Source: Streptomyces djakartensis (GTDB lineage Bacteria > Actinomycetota > Actinomycetes > Streptomycetales > Streptomycetaceae). Taken from it: a stretch of 64,000 bases of DNA. The position numbers and the translations under genes were made by a program. A model generated the notes under the pieces. The model ran no database searches, was not told the origin of the DNA, and saw only the letters and a list, made by a program, of their open reading frames with translations. The stretch is from NCBI RefSeq assembly GCF_014651075.1, contig NZ_BMWE01000001.1, forward strand, positions 124,001 through 188,000. Direction: 5' to 3'. This document shows, in pieces, positions 1-8,371 of the stretch (positions within the stretch are counted from its first letter, which is position 1; every line of letters begins with the position of its first letter).

Positions 1-558
1 ACCGCCCCCGACGCGGTCGATCTCATCCCGCTGCCCGCCGAACGGTTCGGGGCGGCCACCCTGGAACTGGCGTTCTCCAACATGGTCGTCGAGAACGCCC
101 GGGAGGACCTGGCGGGTGCCCTGCAGCGAGGGCAGTGGAAGGTCGCCGAGGTCGCCGCGCGCCGTGCGGTGCACAGCGCGCTGCGCGGACTGTTCTGCGC
201 CTACGGAGTCAGCCCGCTGCCGTCCGACTCAGACCTGGTCCGCAGGCTCTCCCTGCTGCCGGAGGACACCCGGCCGATCCGTGCCCTGGCCGACGGCCTG
301 ACCCGGCTGACCATCGATTCGGCCGAGCGCGCCGAAGCCGTGCTGTGCGAACTGGAGGACTTCGTCGGCGTGGTGCGGCAGGCCGCCGGTGCCGACGCCT
401 TCCCCTCCTCGTTCGACTCCGCCGACACCTGGCGGGCCACCTTGGAGCTCGGCTACGACTGGGTGCGCGTCGCGGCCCACTTCGACTCCCAGCTGCCGCT
501 CCAGGAGATCCGCGATCTGGTCGCCACCAGCGGAGCCCAGCCCCACCAGGCGCGTTGA
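1..558 (+). CDS. C-terminal part of a possible nucleotidyltransferase (5' end outside window)
   Basis: The frame is open from base 1 and closes at a TGA ending at 558, so at least 185 residues are visible and the start lies upstream. The first visible residues, around VDLIPLP, look like the tail of a nucleotidyltransferase core. The rest is helical and resembles the HEPN-like tail found behind such domains. No catalytic Gly-Ser or Asp motif is visible, so the enzymatic call is inference. It is the first visible gene of a co-directional operon with SDR, NDK-like, AfsA, UbiA and nitroreductase genes, where a nucleotidyl-transfer step would fit. It could instead be a purely structural helical protein. 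Confidence 0.5.
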   Translation, partial: TAPDAVDLIPLPAERFGAATLELAFSNMVVENAREDLAGALQRGQWKVAEVAARRAVHSALRGLFCAYGVSPLPSDSDLVRRLSLLPEDTRPIRALADGLTRLTIDSAERAEAVLCELEDFVGVVRQAAGADAFPSSFDSADTWRATLELGYDWVRVAAHFDSQLPLQEIRDLVATSGAQPHQAR

Positions 559-598
559 GCGCCCTGCCCCGACCACCGTCCGAACCCTGGAGGAAGAC

Positions 599-634
599 GT
601 GAGTCCGATGTCCCGCGGCCGGGAGAACCGATGA
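599..634 (+). CDS. Possible 11-codon leader ORF overlapping the next gene
   Basis: A GTG at 599 follows a near-perfect Shine-Dalgarno (TGGAGGA, 588-594) at good spacing. It opens an 11-codon frame (MSPMSRGRENR) whose TGA at 632-634 overlaps the ATG of the SDR gene as ATGA. The SDR start has no comparably strong site of its own, only GGGAGAA about five bases upstream. Translation of the short ORF could therefore feed the downstream gene by coupling. The peptide has no recognisable function and may serve only as a ribosome loader. Confidence 0.35.
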   Translation: MSPMSRGRENR

Positions 635-1737
635 CCGAGGCGATGACCGTTCTGATCACCGGCGCCAGCGGGTTCCTGGGCGCGGAGGTCACCGCCCGGC
701 TCACCGCGGCGGGTCATTCGGTGCTGGCCCTGCTGCACAGCAACGGCGGCATCGTCCGCAACAACGGCAGACCGCTGAAGCCGAAGCCGGGAACGCTGAC
801 GCCGCTCACCGGGGACGTCACCCGGCCCGGACTGGGCCTGGACGCGGAGCGGCTCCGCATGGTGGCCGGCGCGGACCGCATCGTGCACTGTGCCGGGATC
901 ACCGACTTCGGCCGCCCCGAGCAGGTGTACCAGGACGTCAATGTCACCGGAACCGAGAACGTCGTGGCCCTGGCCAGGGCCCACGGGACGCCCCTGGTGC
1001 ACGTCAGCACCGCCTATGTGTGCGGGGAGCGCGACGGCGCCGCCCGCGAGGGCGAACTCGACGTCGGCCAGCGGTTCGGCAACGCCTACGAGCAGAGCAA
1101 ACTGTACGCGGAGACCCTGGTGCACAAGGCGGCCGCCGACGGCCTGCCCGTCACCGTGGTCCGGCCGAGCATCATCGCCGGCGACCGGCGCACCGGCCAG
1201 GTCCGGGACTTCAAGACCCTGTACCCGGTGGTCAGGCTGATCACCAAAGGACGGGCCAGGACCATCCCCGGGAACTACGACGCACTCCTCGACCTGGTCC
1301 CGGTCGACTACGTCGCGGACCTGATCGCCGAGGCGGCGACCCGTTTCGAGGACGCCCGGGGGCTGACCCTGCACGCCGTCGCCGGCCGGGCCGTGACCCT
1401 GCGCGACTTCTCCGACGTGCTCGCCGAGTACCCCTCGTTCCAGGTGGCGAGGTGGATACCGCCCGCCGTCTTCTCCGCTCAGGCCCTCCCGGACGGCGAA
1501 CGGCTCTGCCACGAGCGCGTCATCTCGCTCTACGCCTCCTACATGCGTCGCCGGATCCACTTCGACAACACCAACACCGTCGCCTTCAGCCGCCATCCGG
1601 TCCCCGCCGGCGGCCGTCCCTACCTGCGCAAGCTGCTCGACCACTCCTTGAAGGTCGGCTACCTCGGCGCGAGCACACCGCGCGGGGGCGCCGCGGCGCC
1701 GGCGGTCACCCCACCCGAGAGGAGCCCGCAGCCATGA
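631..1737 (+). CDS. Extended SDR, thioester-reductase/epimerase-like oxidoreductase
   Basis: The 368-residue protein has the Rossmann signature GASGFLG (residues 11-17), an STAY segment (126-129) and the catalytic YEQSK pair (Tyr153, Lys157). This is the extended short-chain dehydrogenase fold of NAD(P)-dependent epimerases and the reductase domains that release acyl thioesters as aldehydes or alcohols. The C-terminal half resembles the thioester-reductase (NAD_binding_4) type more than sugar epimerases. The substrate is unknown. Given the AfsA homologue two genes on, an acyl or butyrolactone intermediate is the best guess. The gene overlaps its downstream neighbour by ATGA. Confidence 0.8.
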   Translation: MTEAMTVLITGASGFLGAEVTARLTAAGHSVLALLHSNGGIVRNNGRPLKPKPGTLTPLTGDVTRPGLGLDAERLRMVAGADRIVHCAGITDFGRPEQVYQDVNVTGTENVVALARAHGTPLVHVSTAYVCGERDGAAREGELDVGQRFGNAYEQSKLYAETLVHKAAADGLPVTVVRPSIIAGDRRTGQVRDFKTLYPVVRLITKGRARTIPGNYDALLDLVPVDYVADLIAEAATRFEDARGLTLHAVAGRAVTLRDFSDVLAEYPSFQVARWIPPAVFSAQALPDGERLCHERVISLYASYMRRRIHFDNTNTVAFSRHPVPAGGRPYLRKLLDHSLKVGYLGASTPRGGAAAPAVTPPERSPQP

Positions 1738-2666
1738 CCCCCGAACCGAGCCACGGCATACCGGTCTCGCCCCTGCTCACCTGTCACCCCGCCAAGCAGC
1801 GTCTGTACGGCGCGGACACCTACTACCAGGAGGGCTACGAGCAGCTCGCCGCCCTCACCGACGACGTGACCGGGTTCGCGCACCGGCACGCGGCCCTGCT
1901 GCTGAAGCCCGACGCCGTGGTGGCGCGCAAGCTGGAGGCGGCCGTGGACTGGCTGACCGCGCGGCGGTACCGGATCGTCGGCGCGGCCGTCACCCGGCTC
2001 ACCCGGACCGTGATCCGCTCGCTCTGGTATTTCCAGTGGAACCTCGCCACCCCCCACCGCAGGCGCCTCGCCGCGCTGTTCCTGGAGGACGCCGACGCCC
2101 TCGTCCTGCTCGTCCGGCCCGAGCACGACACCGACGTGCCGGCCTCGGTCCTGCTCACCCACCACAAGGGGCCCACCGACCCGGACGCCCGGGTCCCCGG
2201 TCAGCTGCGCCACCACCTCGGCCGCTACAGCTACCTGCTCAACCTGGTGCACACGCCCGACGAACCCGCCGACGTGCTGCGCGAACTGGCCGTCCACTTC
2301 GACGACGGCGAACGCGACCGCCTCTTGCGCGGCGCACTGGCGGACGAGGACCACACCGCGCACGCCCTGGATCTGGCCGGCCGGCTGTACGCGGCCGGCA
2401 AACCACGCGCACTCGACTTCGAACCCGCCGTCGAGCGCCTGCGGCAAGCGGTCTCCGGCCATCACTCACCCGTTCCCGGCGCCGAACCGCGGGAACTGCT
2501 GGAGTCGGCCTGGTCCCACGGACTCGAACTCGACCCGTGGGACGCCGTCATCGTCGGCTCCAAGGTGCTTCCCATGCGGCAGCCCGGCCGGGCCCCGGTA
2601 CTGGACGGAGCAGGGGTCGACGAGTGGCGACGCCACCTGGCCGCCGTCCGTGCCGTCCGATCCTGA
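1734..2666 (+). CDS. Nucleoside-diphosphate-kinase-like protein of a biosynthetic operon
   Basis: The protein has 310 residues, about twice the length of a normal NDP kinase. Residues 52-90 contain the NDK start motif (LLLKPDAV, 56-63), and 147-190 align with the NDK core: TDPDARVPGQLR resembles the TxPxxAxPGTIRG loop, and LLNLVHTPDE places a His at 173 where NDKs carry the phospho-His of NxxHGSDS. The GSDS part is changed to TPDE. An extra N-terminal 45 residues and about 110 C-terminal residues are unassigned. The conserved His suggests phosphoryl transfer on a pathway intermediate rather than NTP housekeeping. SD GAGAGGAG lies at 1717-1724, and the start overlaps the SDR stop by ATGA. Confidence 0.7.
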   Translation: MTPEPSHGIPVSPLLTCHPAKQRLYGADTYYQEGYEQLAALTDDVTGFAHRHAALLLKPDAVVARKLEAAVDWLTARRYRIVGAAVTRLTRTVIRSLWYFQWNLATPHRRRLAALFLEDADALVLLVRPEHDTDVPASVLLTHHKGPTDPDARVPGQLRHHLGRYSYLLNLVHTPDEPADVLRELAVHFDDGERDRLLRGALADEDHTAHALDLAGRLYAAGKPRALDFEPAVERLRQAVSGHHSPVPGAEPRELLESAWSHGLELDPWDAVIVGSKVLPMRQPGRAPVLDGAGVDEWRRHLAAVRAVRS

Positions 2667-2680
2667 GCGAGGGGCCGATC

Positions 2681-3730
2681 ATGCAGTTCACCGGAACGCT
2701 TCCCAGAGCGCTGGTGCACCGGGCCGCGGTCGCGGAGGTCTTCCTGACCGACGCGGAGCGCCAGGGCAGCGACGAGGTGCTCCTCGCCGCACAGCTGCCC
2801 CGCCTCCACCCCTTCTACGACGACACCCTCGGTCCGCGCAGCCACCACGCCCCCTTCCTGCTGCTCGAGGCGTGCCGTCAGGGCCTCTTCGTGGTGTCGC
2901 ACCGCTACCTCGGCGTTCCCATGGACCACAAGTTCCTGCTGCGCACGGTGGAGTTCCAGGTGACCGACCCGGCCGCTCTGGCGCACGGTGACAGTCCCGC
3001 CGAGGTCGTCATCGGCGCGCACATCGAGCACCGGCCCAGCTCCCGGTCCGGCCTGACGGGTAGGCGGCTGTGCTTCACGGCGGCCGTCGGCGGACGCGAG
3101 GCCCTGCAGGCGGGTATCGACTACTCCTGGATGCCTCCGGAGGACTGGCAGCGGCTGCGGTCCGGCCAGCGCGATGCACTCGGCCTGCCCGGCCGGCCGG
3201 TCGCGCTGTCCGTCCCGCGCATCGATCCCGCGCTGGTCGACCGCCGTGACCCCGCCAATGCCGTCATCTCCCCGTCGCGTGCGACGGGTGACGGCGGGCG
3301 CACGGCCCGCCTCGTCGTCGACACCACGCATCCCACCCTGTTCGACCACTGGGTGGACCACGTGCCCGGCATGCTGGAGCTGGAAGGCCTGTGGCAACTG
3401 GCCCTGGTCGCCTCCGTGGACGCCGGCACGGTGGACGGTCCCGCCGCGCTCCCCGTCGCGCTGTCCGCGCGGTTTCGCCGCTTCGCCGAGATGGATCTGC
3501 CCCTGGAGTGCCGTACCGCGCCCGTGCGGCCCGGTGCCGACGTCGAGTGCACCTTGCACCAGCCGGGCGCCCTGGTCGCCGAGGCCCGGATCCGACTCGC
3601 CGACCGGAACTCGACGGGCCCGGGGGGCGTCTTCGCCTCGCCGGAACACGCCCTGGCGCCCACGCCCGTGTCCGAGGGACGCGCCCGGCGAGCGGAGAGC
3701 AGCCCGAGACCCGCGCCCGCACACGTCTGA
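2681..3730 (+). CDS. AfsA-family butyrolactone/butenolide biosynthesis protein
   Basis: This 349-residue protein has the two-hotdog AfsA architecture. The hallmark VHRAAVAEVFLTD is at residues 12-24, a first hotdog segment runs through HHAPFLLLEACRQG, and a second carries PTLFDHWVDHVPGMLELEG. In A-factor biosynthesis AfsA condenses a beta-ketoacyl thioester with dihydroxyacetone phosphate to give an acyl ester phosphate that cyclises to a butenolide phosphate. No gamma-butyrolactone receptor (TetR) is visible next to it, which is unusual for a quorum-signal locus. It sits between an NDK-like gene and a UbiA gene, which points to further chemistry on the butenolide phosphate. Confidence 0.9.
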   Translation: MQFTGTLPRALVHRAAVAEVFLTDAERQGSDEVLLAAQLPRLHPFYDDTLGPRSHHAPFLLLEACRQGLFVVSHRYLGVPMDHKFLLRTVEFQVTDPAALAHGDSPAEVVIGAHIEHRPSSRSGLTGRRLCFTAAVGGREALQAGIDYSWMPPEDWQRLRSGQRDALGLPGRPVALSVPRIDPALVDRRDPANAVISPSRATGDGGRTARLVVDTTHPTLFDHWVDHVPGMLELEGLWQLALVASVDAGTVDGPAALPVALSARFRRFAEMDLPLECRTAPVRPGADVECTLHQPGALVAEARIRLADRNSTGPGGVFASPEHALAPTPVSEGRARRAESSPRPAPAHV

Positions 3731-3747
3731 GACCGGGGACACCGTCA

Positions 3748-4647
3748 GTGACCACCATCGCCGTTACGCACGTCCCCGCCAGACTGGGCCGATTCGTGCT
3801 TCGCATGTTCCGGCCGCACGTCTACGCCACCTACGGGCTGCTCTGGGTCCTCGCCCTGGAGGGCTCGGCGGTGACGCTGACCGGCACGGCCTGGCAGCCG
3901 TCCGGCGCCACCTGGGTACGGGTGGCCTCCGTCGTCCTGGCCCTGCTGTTCCTGCGGATGCTGGACGAGCAGAAGGACCTCGAGTACGACCGGGAGCACC
4001 ATCCCGACCGGCCCCTGGTCACCGGCGAGATCACCGTCGCCGAACTGCGTGGCGGCATGGCCGCCGTCACCGCCGCGGCGGTGGGCCTGAACGCGGCCCT
4101 GTCGGCGGCGGCCGTCCTGCTGATCCTGACGGCCCTCGGCTACGGGCTCTCGCTGGTCGTCCTGGAACGCCTGTCACCGGCCGTGCGCGACCGGCAGCTG
4201 CTCAACCTCGCCGTCACGTACCCGGTGCAGGTGCTGCTCGGTGTCTATGTGTACGGATCGCTGGCCGCCGCCGGGACGATCACCGCCGACTGGCGCGGCG
4301 CGCTGCTGCTCACGCTGTGCGCCTGTGTGTTCCTGCACTTCGAGTTCGCCCGGAAGACGAGCTGGGAGGCCGCGCCGGGCGCCCGCATGTACTCGGCGGC
4401 CCTCGGGCCCCGGCGCAGCGCTCTGCTCACCACAGGATTCGCCGCCGGGGCGGCGGGCTGCCAGATCGTCCTCTTCGGCCCGGACGGCGCGCTCGGGCTG
4501 CTGCCGTGCGCGATGGCGGTCCTGCCCGCGCTGGGGGCCCGGCGGTTCCTCGCCGCACGCCGCGGTGGCTGGCCGCTGCCGGCCGCGACGGGTTTCGTCT
4601 TCGGGACCCACCTCGCTCTCACCGTCCGGGCGGTACTGCTGCCATGA
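3748..4647 (+). CDS. UbiA-family membrane prenyltransferase-like protein
   Basis: About eight hydrophobic helices in 299 residues, with a UbiA first motif DEQKDLEYD (Asp73, Asp77, Asp81) followed by HHPDRPL as in other UbiA proteins. The second Asp-rich motif is not canonical; the nearest counterpart is HFEFARKTSWE at 197-207. The GTG at 3748 was chosen because it begins just after the AfsA stop and leads directly into the first conserved segment. An upstream in-frame extension would lie inside afsA. UbiA members transfer polyprenyl or other diphosphate-linked groups within the membrane. The substrate here is unknown, and an activated alcohol or phosphate donor is conceivable. Confidence 0.8.
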   Translation: MTTIAVTHVPARLGRFVLRMFRPHVYATYGLLWVLALEGSAVTLTGTAWQPSGATWVRVASVVLALLFLRMLDEQKDLEYDREHHPDRPLVTGEITVAELRGGMAAVTAAAVGLNAALSAAAVLLILTALGYGLSLVVLERLSPAVRDRQLLNLAVTYPVQVLLGVYVYGSLAAAGTITADWRGALLLTLCACVFLHFEFARKTSWEAAPGARMYSAALGPRRSALLTTGFAAGAAGCQIVLFGPDGALGLLPCAMAVLPALGARRFLAARRGGWPLPAATGFVFGTHLALTVRAVLLP

Positions 4648-5291
4648 CCAGCGAACCACCGCTCACCTGCACGGAGTTGCTGACCACGACGCGCACCGTC
4701 CGGCGCCGCCTCGATTTGGACCGGGAGGTGGACCCGGAACTGGTCAAGGACTGTCTGCGCATCGCCCTGCAGGCACCCAACGGCAACAACCGGCAGAACT
4801 GGCGCTGGATCCTGCTCACCGACCAGCGGATTCGCGCCGCGGTCGCCGAGGTGTACCGCGCCGCGTTCTACGACCGCAACGCGCAGGCCCTCGCCCGGCT
4901 GGACGAACGGCCCGCGGGAACGCGCTCCGTACTCACCGCCGCCCGGACACTGGCCGACCGGATCCACCGGGTGCCCGTTCTGGTCATCCCCTGCCTCGAA
5001 CTGGCCGGCGGCCGGCTGCCGGAGGGAAACCAGGCCGGACTGTGGGCCTCGCTGCTGCCCGCGGCCTGGAGCTACGCGCTGGCCGCCCGCAGCCGCGGTC
5101 TGGTGACCGCCTGGACCACGGTCCACCTGGACCGCGAACGGGAGGTCGCCGACCTGCTGGGCCTGCCGCCGACCGTCCGCCAGGGCGCGCTGCTGCCGAC
5201 GGCGTACCCTTCGGGCACCACCTTCCGTCCGGGGCCACGGATGCCGCTGGAGGAGGTCCTGCACCACGACGGCTGGCAGGGCGGCGGGTGA
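4644..5291 (+). CDS. Nitroreductase-family flavoprotein
   Basis: A 215-residue FMN nitroreductase-fold protein. The N-terminal TTRTVRRRLD supplies the FMN-phosphate binding arginines, APNGNNRQNW is the second flavin-contacting loop, and the C-terminal half has the usual GLGLPPTVRQGALLPTAYPSG type segment. It overlaps the UbiA stop by ATGA and is the last gene of the operon. A reduction such as saturation of a butenolide double bond would fit, but this is inference. No separate promoter was seen before it. Confidence 0.85.
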   Translation: MTSEPPLTCTELLTTTRTVRRRLDLDREVDPELVKDCLRIALQAPNGNNRQNWRWILLTDQRIRAAVAEVYRAAFYDRNAQALARLDERPAGTRSVLTAARTLADRIHRVPVLVIPCLELAGGRLPEGNQAGLWASLLPAAWSYALAARSRGLVTAWTTVHLDREREVADLLGLPPTVRQGALLPTAYPSGTTFRPGPRMPLEEVLHHDGWQGGG

Positions 5292-5392
5292 GGTGCGCCC
5301 CGCCCGCCGGGGCATGGAAAGGGGGCCTGTCCCCGGGGGCCAGACCCCGTCCACCCTGCGGGCGGGTCAGGATTTTCCTGTCACGTCACCGG

Positions 5393-6481
5393 TCACACAT
5401 TGAACCGGAACTCCACCACGTCCCCGTCCTGCATCACGTAGTCCTTGCCCTCCATACGCGCCTTGCCCTTCGCGCGGGCCTCCGCCACCGAGCCCGTCTC
5501 CACCAGGTCGTCGAAGGAGATGACCTCCGCCTTGATGAAGCCCTTCTGGAAGTCGGTGTGGATGACGCCGGCGGCCTCCGGGGCAGTGGCGCCCTTCTTG
5601 ATGGTCCAGGCGCGGGATTCCTTGGGGCCGGCCGTGAGGTAGGTCTGCAGGCCGAGGGTGCGGAAGCCGACGTGGGCGAGGGTGGCGAGACCGGGCTCCT
5701 CCTGGCCGACGGACTGGAGGAGTTCGAGGGCCTCGTCCTCGTCGAGCTCGGCGAGGTCCGCCTCCAGCTTGGCGTTGAGGAAGATCGCCTCGGCCGGGGC
5801 GACCAGGGCCCGCTGCTCGTTCTTGAAGTCCTCGTCGGTCAGCTCGTCCTCGTCGACGTTGAAGACGTAGAGGAAGGGCTTCGTGGTCAGCAGGTGCAGG
5901 TCGTGCAGGAGCTCGTTGCGCTCGGTGCCCTGGACGATCCCGTGCGCGAAGAGCGTGTCGCCCTTCTCCAGGATCTCCTTGGCCTCCTCGACCGCCTTGA
6001 CCTTCGCCGCGAGGTCCTTCTTGATGCGCGACTCCTTCTGGAGCCGCGGCAGGACCTTCTCGATCGTCTGGAGGTCCGCGAGGATCAGCTCCGTGTTGAT
6101 CGTCTCGATGTCGTCCTTGGGCGAGACCTTGCCGTCGACGTGCACGACGTTCTCGTCCTTGAAGGCGCGGATGACCTGGCAGATCGCGTCGGACTCGCGG
6201 ATGTTCGCGAGGAACTTGTTGCCCAGGCCCTCACCCTCGGACGCGCCGCGCACGATGCCCGCGATGTCGACGAAGTCGACGGTCGCCGGCAGGACGCGCT
6301 GGGAGGAGAAGATCTCGGCCAGCTTTGTGAGGCGGGGGTCGGGGACGCCGACGACGCCGACGTTCGGCTCGATGGTGGCGAACGGGTAGTTGGCCGCCAG
6401 CACGTCGTTCTTGGTCAGGGCGTTGAACAGGGTCGACTTGCCGACATTCGGCAGACCGACGATTCCGATCGTGAGCGACAC
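5393..6481 (-). CDS. ychF: Redox-regulated P-loop ATPase/GTPase YchF (Obg family)
   Basis: The 362-residue protein matches YchF/OLA1 over its length. It has the P-loop GLPNVGKST at 8-16, the switch region ANYPFATIEPNVG, the NxxE-type nucleotide selectivity region near FNVDEDE, a central coiled-coil insert and a C-terminal TGS domain ending DGDVVEFRFNV. YchF binds ATP in preference to GTP and associates with ribosomes and the proteasome or stress response in other species. It is monocistronic and converges on the nitroreductase gene of the accessory operon. Confidence 0.96.
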   Translation of the reverse strand: MSLTIGIVGLPNVGKSTLFNALTKNDVLAANYPFATIEPNVGVVGVPDPRLTKLAEIFSSQRVLPATVDFVDIAGIVRGASEGEGLGNKFLANIRESDAICQVIRAFKDENVVHVDGKVSPKDDIETINTELILADLQTIEKVLPRLQKESRIKKDLAAKVKAVEEAKEILEKGDTLFAHGIVQGTERNELLHDLHLLTTKPFLYVFNVDEDELTDEDFKNEQRALVAPAEAIFLNAKLEADLAELDEDEALELLQSVGQEEPGLATLAHVGFRTLGLQTYLTAGPKESRAWTIKKGATAPEAAGVIHTDFQKGFIKAEVISFDDLVETGSVAEARAKGKARMEGKDYVMQDGDVVEFRFNV

Positions 6482-6652
6482 GTTGCGACTTCCCGTGAGT
6501 GGAGAGGGCCAGGGGGCCAGGAGACCGGCCGATCCACCAGTCTACGGCGTGCCCGGAACCGTCCCGGGCGGCGTATCGAACGCATGGCCGGGCATCGACC
6601 CACGGCGTGTCTGAGGGGCCATTCGGCATATTGAACGACCTAAGTTGGAGCG

Positions 6653-7225
6653 GTGGAGCGATACAGGACGCGACCTGCCCAGTACGGACCGCGACGCGAC
6701 CGGCCCGGATCGCCCCTGCCGCCCCAGGCGGGACGGGGGGCCGGCGGTGGAGCGGTCCGGCAGCCGGGGCCGCAGCGCCGGCCGGCGGCGGTGCGGCGGC
6801 CCGCCCCCGTACCGGCACCCGTCTCGGGGAGGCTTCCCAACCCCCGGCTGACCGGGCTGGGCGGCGGGTTGTTCTGCGCGGTGGTGATGTTCCTGCTCGG
6901 CGGGCTCTGCGACGCGCTGTTCGGGGCGTCGCTCACGGCGTACGGCGTGCTGTTCCTGCCGGTGTGCGTGCTGACCGCCGTCTGGGTGCGCCGGGGAGAC
7001 CTGATGACCGCGCCTGTCCTGGTGCCGATCGCGTTCGCCGTGGGACTGCTGCCGCTGGCGGACGGCGACGACGGTGTCGCCGGCCGGCTGATGGGGCTGG
7101 TGACGGCCCTCGCCACACAGGCCGGGTGGCTGTACGCAGGCACCCTGATCACCGGCCTGATCGTGATCGTGCGGCGGATCCGGATGGTACGGCTGCGGAG
7201 GGCGGCCAGGGCCAGAGCCAGATAG
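6653..7225 (+). CDS. Small membrane protein, DUF6542 type
   Basis: A GTG at 6653 opens a 190-residue protein. About 65 Pro/Arg-rich cytoplasmic residues precede a membrane domain with about four helices (roughly residues 68-180) and a basic tail. This resembles the DUF6542 membrane proteins found beside ychF in streptomycetes. The function is unknown. It is divergent from ychF and convergent with ppgK, with only 21 bases to the ppgK stop. Confidence 0.75.
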   Translation: MERYRTRPAQYGPRRDRPGSPLPPQAGRGAGGGAVRQPGPQRRPAAVRRPAPVPAPVSGRLPNPRLTGLGGGLFCAVVMFLLGGLCDALFGASLTAYGVLFLPVCVLTAVWVRRGDLMTAPVLVPIAFAVGLLPLADGDDGVAGRLMGLVTALATQAGWLYAGTLITGLIVIVRRIRMVRLRRAARARAR

Positions 7226-7246
7226 ACACCGGGGCCCTTGTGGGTA

Positions 7247-7993
7247 CTAGCGGCCCGCCGCCCGCATCGCCGCCCCCACGATGCCCGCGTTGTTCTGCAG
7301 CTGCGCCGGGACGATCTCCGCCTTGATGCCCTTGATGTGGGGCAGGAACTTGTGGGACTTGCGGCTGACGCCGCCGCCGATGATGAACAGATCGGGCGAG
7401 AACAGCATCTCGACGTGCGCGAGGTACTTGCGCACCCGGTGCGACGCCCAGTGCTCCCACGACATGTCGTGGTCCTCGCGGGCCTTGCTGGAGGCCCGCT
7501 TCTCCGCGTCGTGCCCGTCGAGCTCCAGATGCCCCAGCTCGGTGTTGGGAACCAGCACGCCGTCGGCGAAGACCGCGCTGCCGATGCCCGTGCCGAGGGT
7601 CAGCAGGATCACCGTGCCTCGGCGGCCGCGGCCGGCGCCGAAGTGCATCTCGGCGACGCCCGCCGCGTCCGCGTCGTTCACGACCGTCACCGGCAGCCCG
7701 CCGAGCCGCTCGCCGAGCAGCGCCGCCGCGTCGGTGTCGATCCAGCTGTCGTCGACGTTCGCCGCCGTGCGGATCGTGGCCCCGTCGGTGACCACGCCCG
7801 GGAACGTGACCCCGACCGGCCCCGTCCAGCCGAAGTGGTCGACGACCTGCTTGACGCCGTCGGCCACCCCGTCGGGCGTCGCCGGCTGCGGGGTGAGGAC
7901 CTTGTGGCGCTCCTGCGCCAGGTCGCCCTTGTCCAAGTCCACCGGGGCACCCTTGATCCCGGAACCGCCGATGTCCACACCGAAGATCTGCAT
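7247..7993 (-). CDS. ppgK: Polyphosphate glucokinase
   Basis: A ROK-family kinase of 248 residues with phosphate loop DIGGSGIKG at 6-14, the second loop [10 protein letters not shown] and the glucose-contacting [11 protein letters not shown]. It phosphorylates glucose from polyphosphate, and in actinobacteria also from ATP, feeding glucose-6-phosphate into glycolysis. The conserved catalytic Asp lies in VVNDADAAG. It is a stand-alone gene. An IS605-type remnant begins about 25 bases upstream of the start, so the promoter may lie within or be altered by that remnant. Confidence 0.95.
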   Translation of the reverse strand: MQIFGVDIGGSGIKGAPVDLDKGDLAQERHKVLTPQPATPDGVADGVKQVVDHFGWTGPVGVTFPGVVTDGATIRTAANVDDSWIDTDAAALLGERLGGLPVTVVNDADAAGVAEMHFGAGRGRRGTVILLTLGTGIGSAVFADGVLVPNTELGHLELDGHDAEKRASSKAREDHDMSWEHWASHRVRKYLAHVEMLFSPDLFIIGGGVSRKSHKFLPHIKGIKAEIVPAQLQNNAGIVGAAMRAAGR

Positions 7994-8023
7994 GGCCCCA
8001 CGTTACGACGAACGAGTCAACTA

Positions 8024-8043
8024 CCCGGCGCCAAAGCGCCGGG
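8024..8043. repeat. Terminal hairpin of an IS605-like remnant
   Basis: CCCGGCGC and GCGCCGGG form an 8-bp perfect stem around a CAAA loop, next to the sequence GTCAACTA on the ppgK side. IS200/IS605 elements end in subterminal hairpins beside short cleavage motifs rather than inverted terminal repeats. The position just past the tnpB remnant is right for the element's right end. Confidence 0.55.
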
Positions 8044-8045
8044 CT

Positions 8046-8334
8046 TGCGCAACGGGCACCACTGGCGGTGATGCTGCGTTCGCGTCCAGCCCCGTCCTCT
8101 GTCGATGTACCCGCACTCGGCACAGGTACGCGAGGTGTACGCCGGGTCGACATACACCACCGGCACTCCCGCCCGGCGGGCCTTGTACGCGATGAACTGC
8201 CCCAGCTGGGCAAAGGACCAGCTGGAGTGGGTGGCCCGTTGGGGCTTGCGGAGCCGTACCCGTTCGCGGATGCCCGTCAGCTCTTCCAGGGCGATCCTCT
8301 GGAGTTTGGCGCGCAGGGTCCGACACCGGGTGAA
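8046..8334 (-). pseudogene. tnpB: Truncated TnpB (IS200/IS605 OrfB) remnant
   Basis: A minus-strand frame contains a clear internal TnpB segment. It includes IALEELTGIR, which carries the RuvC-II Glu, then SWSFAQLGQFIAYKARRAGVP and VDPAYTSRTCAECG, the first half of the zinc ribbon. The N-terminal RNA-binding half, the RuvC-I Asp, the second CxxC and the RuvC-III Asp are missing. The frame runs instead into terminal-hairpin DNA. It is therefore an internally deleted, inactive remnant, and no tnpA is nearby. The homologous part spans about 8098-8334; the bases to 8046 are non-homologous tail. Confidence 0.8.
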
Positions 8335-8371
8335 GCCGTCACCGCATACTCTCCGGCTCCGCGGAAGACGA

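Noticed and set aside
229..1644. 471-codon minus-strand frame opposite the SDR gene
   Set aside because: Shadow of the SDR reading frame. Its product is low-complexity (Gly/Gln/Val/Asp-rich) and has no recognisable family.
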